Assembly: GCA_964057225.1 (NCBI GenBank)
Contig: OZ059900.1
Location: forward strand, 3,606,501 to 3,670,500
Source: Auanema rhodensis
Lineage: Eukaryota; Nematoda; Chromadorea; Rhabditida; Rhabditidae
Reading direction: 5' to 3'
DNA length: 64,000 bases
In this document: positions 63,236-64,000 of the stretch, one piece after another
Layout of the letters: each line of letters opens with the position of its first letter
How positions within the stretch are numbered: position 1 is the first letter of the stretch
Made by a program: the position numbers and the translations under genes
Notes under the pieces: model-generated
The model's database searches: none
What the model saw: only the letters and a program-made list of their open reading frames with translations
What the model was told of the DNA's origin: nothing

Positions 63236-64000
63236 AAATTAGACTCAAAACTCGGAAATTTCAAAAATTCTTTCTATTTTCGACCTTTTTTGATCAAAAT
63301 GAATATATATCAGTGCAAACTCATAAAAATAGACTGATTTTGTTTATTGTGTGTTTGATTTTCAAATCTTAACGAATATGATCAAAATTTACGAGTATCA
63401 CAGATTTTGTACCAAAAATCGGTGAGTATATGGTGTTAAAGGCATAAAAACGACCATACTTAGTGTAGTAATGCTATTTGAGCGAAAATCAGTATTTAAA
63501 CATCACTAGCGTTTAATTGATGACTTTTGTTGTCATAGACAATACAACTATGCTTCTGATCATGTATATGAGCGATTTAGCCAAATTAGACTCAAAACTC
63601 GGAAATTTCAAAAATTCTTTCTATTTTCGACCTTTTTTGATCAAAATGAATATATATCAGTGCAAGCTCATAAAAATAGACTGATTTTGTGTATTGTATG
63701 TTTGATTCTCAAATCTTAACGAATATGATCAAAATTTACGAGTATTACAGATTTTGTACCAAAAATCGGTGAGTATATGGTGTTAAAGGCATAAAAACGA
63801 CCATACTTAGTGTAGTAAAGCTATTTGAGTGAAATTCAGTGATTTACACATTATTAGTGTATATTTGAAAACTTTTGTTATCATAGACAGTAAAACTATG
63901 CTTTTGATCATATATATGAGCGATTTAGCCCAATTGGACTCAAAACTCGGAAAATTCAAAAATTCTTTCTATTTTCGACCTTTTTTGATCAAAATGAATA
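63236..64000 (+). repeat. Terminal monomers of the window, array continues
   Basis: Just over two monomers. A catgtatatg palindrome variant lies near 63561 with a rare acaatacaactatg, followed by a gtaaagct monomer with tttgaaaactttt near 63865. That last feature is 2434 bp from the same variant near 61431, so the 7-monomer spacing reappears here. The final base is mid-monomer. No boundary or unique DNA. Confidence 0.65.

Larger units (their letters stand above)
1..64000 (+). repeat. Satellite DNA array, 347/348-bp monomer, about 184 tandem copies
   Basis: The same AT-rich unit repeats head to tail from first to last base. Successive ctcgg landmarks fall at 4, 351, 698, 1045 and 1391, giving periods of 347, 347, 347 and 346. 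From about 33 kb many monomers are 348 bp, because a tgattta form replaces tattta in the variable module. No inverted monomer, foreign insertion or unique spacer was seen on either strand. Both window ends lie inside a monomer, so the array continues in both directions. Hand count over one monomer gives about 29% G+C. Arrays of this kind are established features of eukaryotic centromeres and constitutive heterochromatin; which one this is cannot be told from sequence alone. I do not recognise the family by name. Confidence 0.98.

Noticed and set aside
5473-63337. Many + strand open frames of 61-101 codons with a shared protein core (YMSDLA...FYFRPFLIKMN)
   Set aside because: They lie at the same spot in each monomer. 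Many monomers break them with a stop (catataaatgag reads TAA) or a 1-bp loss (attcttct), and differences do not favour synonymous sites. No domain, ribosome-binding or promoter context is visible, and 347-bp spacing shifts the frame. They are by-products of the repeat.
1-64000. CRISPR array or phage/bacterial repeat
   Set aside because: There is no alternation of short repeats and unique spacers. The unit is 347 bp with gradual variants, and there is no cas-like or other coding DNA.
1-64000. CENP-B box (ttcgnnnnannc ggg type) in the monomer
   Set aside because: ttcg occurs at ttcgacctttttt and ttcgtgtatt, but the required downstream A and CGGG are absent on both strands. The reverse pattern was not found either.
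1-64000. LTR or non-LTR retroelement, or a MITE, as the source of the repeat
   Set aside because: No terminal repeats, target duplications, primer-binding site, poly-A tail or reverse transcriptase motifs are visible. The short palindromes ttttgatcaaaa and tcatatatatga are internal to every monomer and do not bound an element.
1-64000. rRNA, tRNA or 5S gene repeats
   Set aside because: No tRNA boxes, no 5S internal control region and no conserved rRNA stretches were recognised; at 29% G+C the unit does not resemble any of them.
1-64000. Bacterial promoters and terminators
   Set aside because: TATAAT-like strings and T-runs are plentiful in DNA this AT-rich and recur in each monomer without any gene beside them.
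1-64000. Assembly artefact producing the whole array
   Set aside because: Not rejected entirely. Private substitutions differ between copies in a consistent, nested way, which simple assembly looping would not create. The near-identical 3838-bp and 2434-bp pairs still need checking with reads.

Overview
The whole 64 kb window is one uninterrupted array of tandem satellite DNA. I find no gene I can support, no RNA gene, no transposon, no CRISPR array, no phage or plasmid function, and no unique flanking DNA at either end. The basic unit is an AT-rich monomer of 347 or 348 bp (about 29% G+C by hand count over one monomer). It repeats head to tail on the + strand about 184 times. This architecture, with monomers grouped into larger higher-order repeats (HORs), is typical of eukaryotic centromeric or heterochromatic satellites. 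I cannot name the species. A CpG/TpG/CpA substitution pattern suggests a host with cytosine methylation, which would fit a plant or a methylating animal, but that is inference.

Each monomer, phased from the ctcgg motif, has five parts: a conserved T/A-rich segment (about positions 1-70); a moderately variable segment (72-145); a nearly invariant core (about 148-219) holding the motifs accaaaaatcgg, gtgagtatatgg and cgaccatacttagtg; a strongly variable module of about 75 bp (220-295) in at least four haplotypes; and a short AT palindrome (around 308-321) leading back to ctcgg. Most monomer differences are point substitutions shared by copies at fixed distances, so the array grew by repeated segmental duplication of monomer blocks.

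The HOR period changes along the window. From 1 to about 4.0 kb it is a 4-mer (1387 bp). From 5.7 to 11.3 kb it is a 5-mer (1735 bp) with one 6-mer expansion (2081 bp). From 11.2 to 16.5 kb it is an 8-mer (2777 bp), overlapped by a 6-mer (2082 bp) from 14.5 to 18.6 kb. From 16.7 to 25.3 kb it is a 13-mer (4512 bp). From 26.6 to 31.2 kb there are short 4-mer (1389 bp), 3-mer (1042 bp) and 2-mer (694 bp) duplications. From 33.0 to 40.65 kb an 11-mer (3838 bp) occurs in two nearly identical copies, with a partial third copy at 44.2-47.3 kb. From 46.7 to 64 kb, 11-mer (3822/3823), 7-mer (2434), 2-mer (694), 23-monomer (7995) and 32-monomer (11123) offsets interleave.

The many 60-101 codon open frames are a by-product of the repeat. 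They sit at the same place in each monomer, are broken by stops or 1-bp indels in many copies, and carry no recognisable domain. The interest of the window lies in the array's structure: nested duplications with readable junctions, chimeric monomers, a conserved core next to a shuffled module, a possible ancestral ~116-bp trimer, and CpG-driven diversification.
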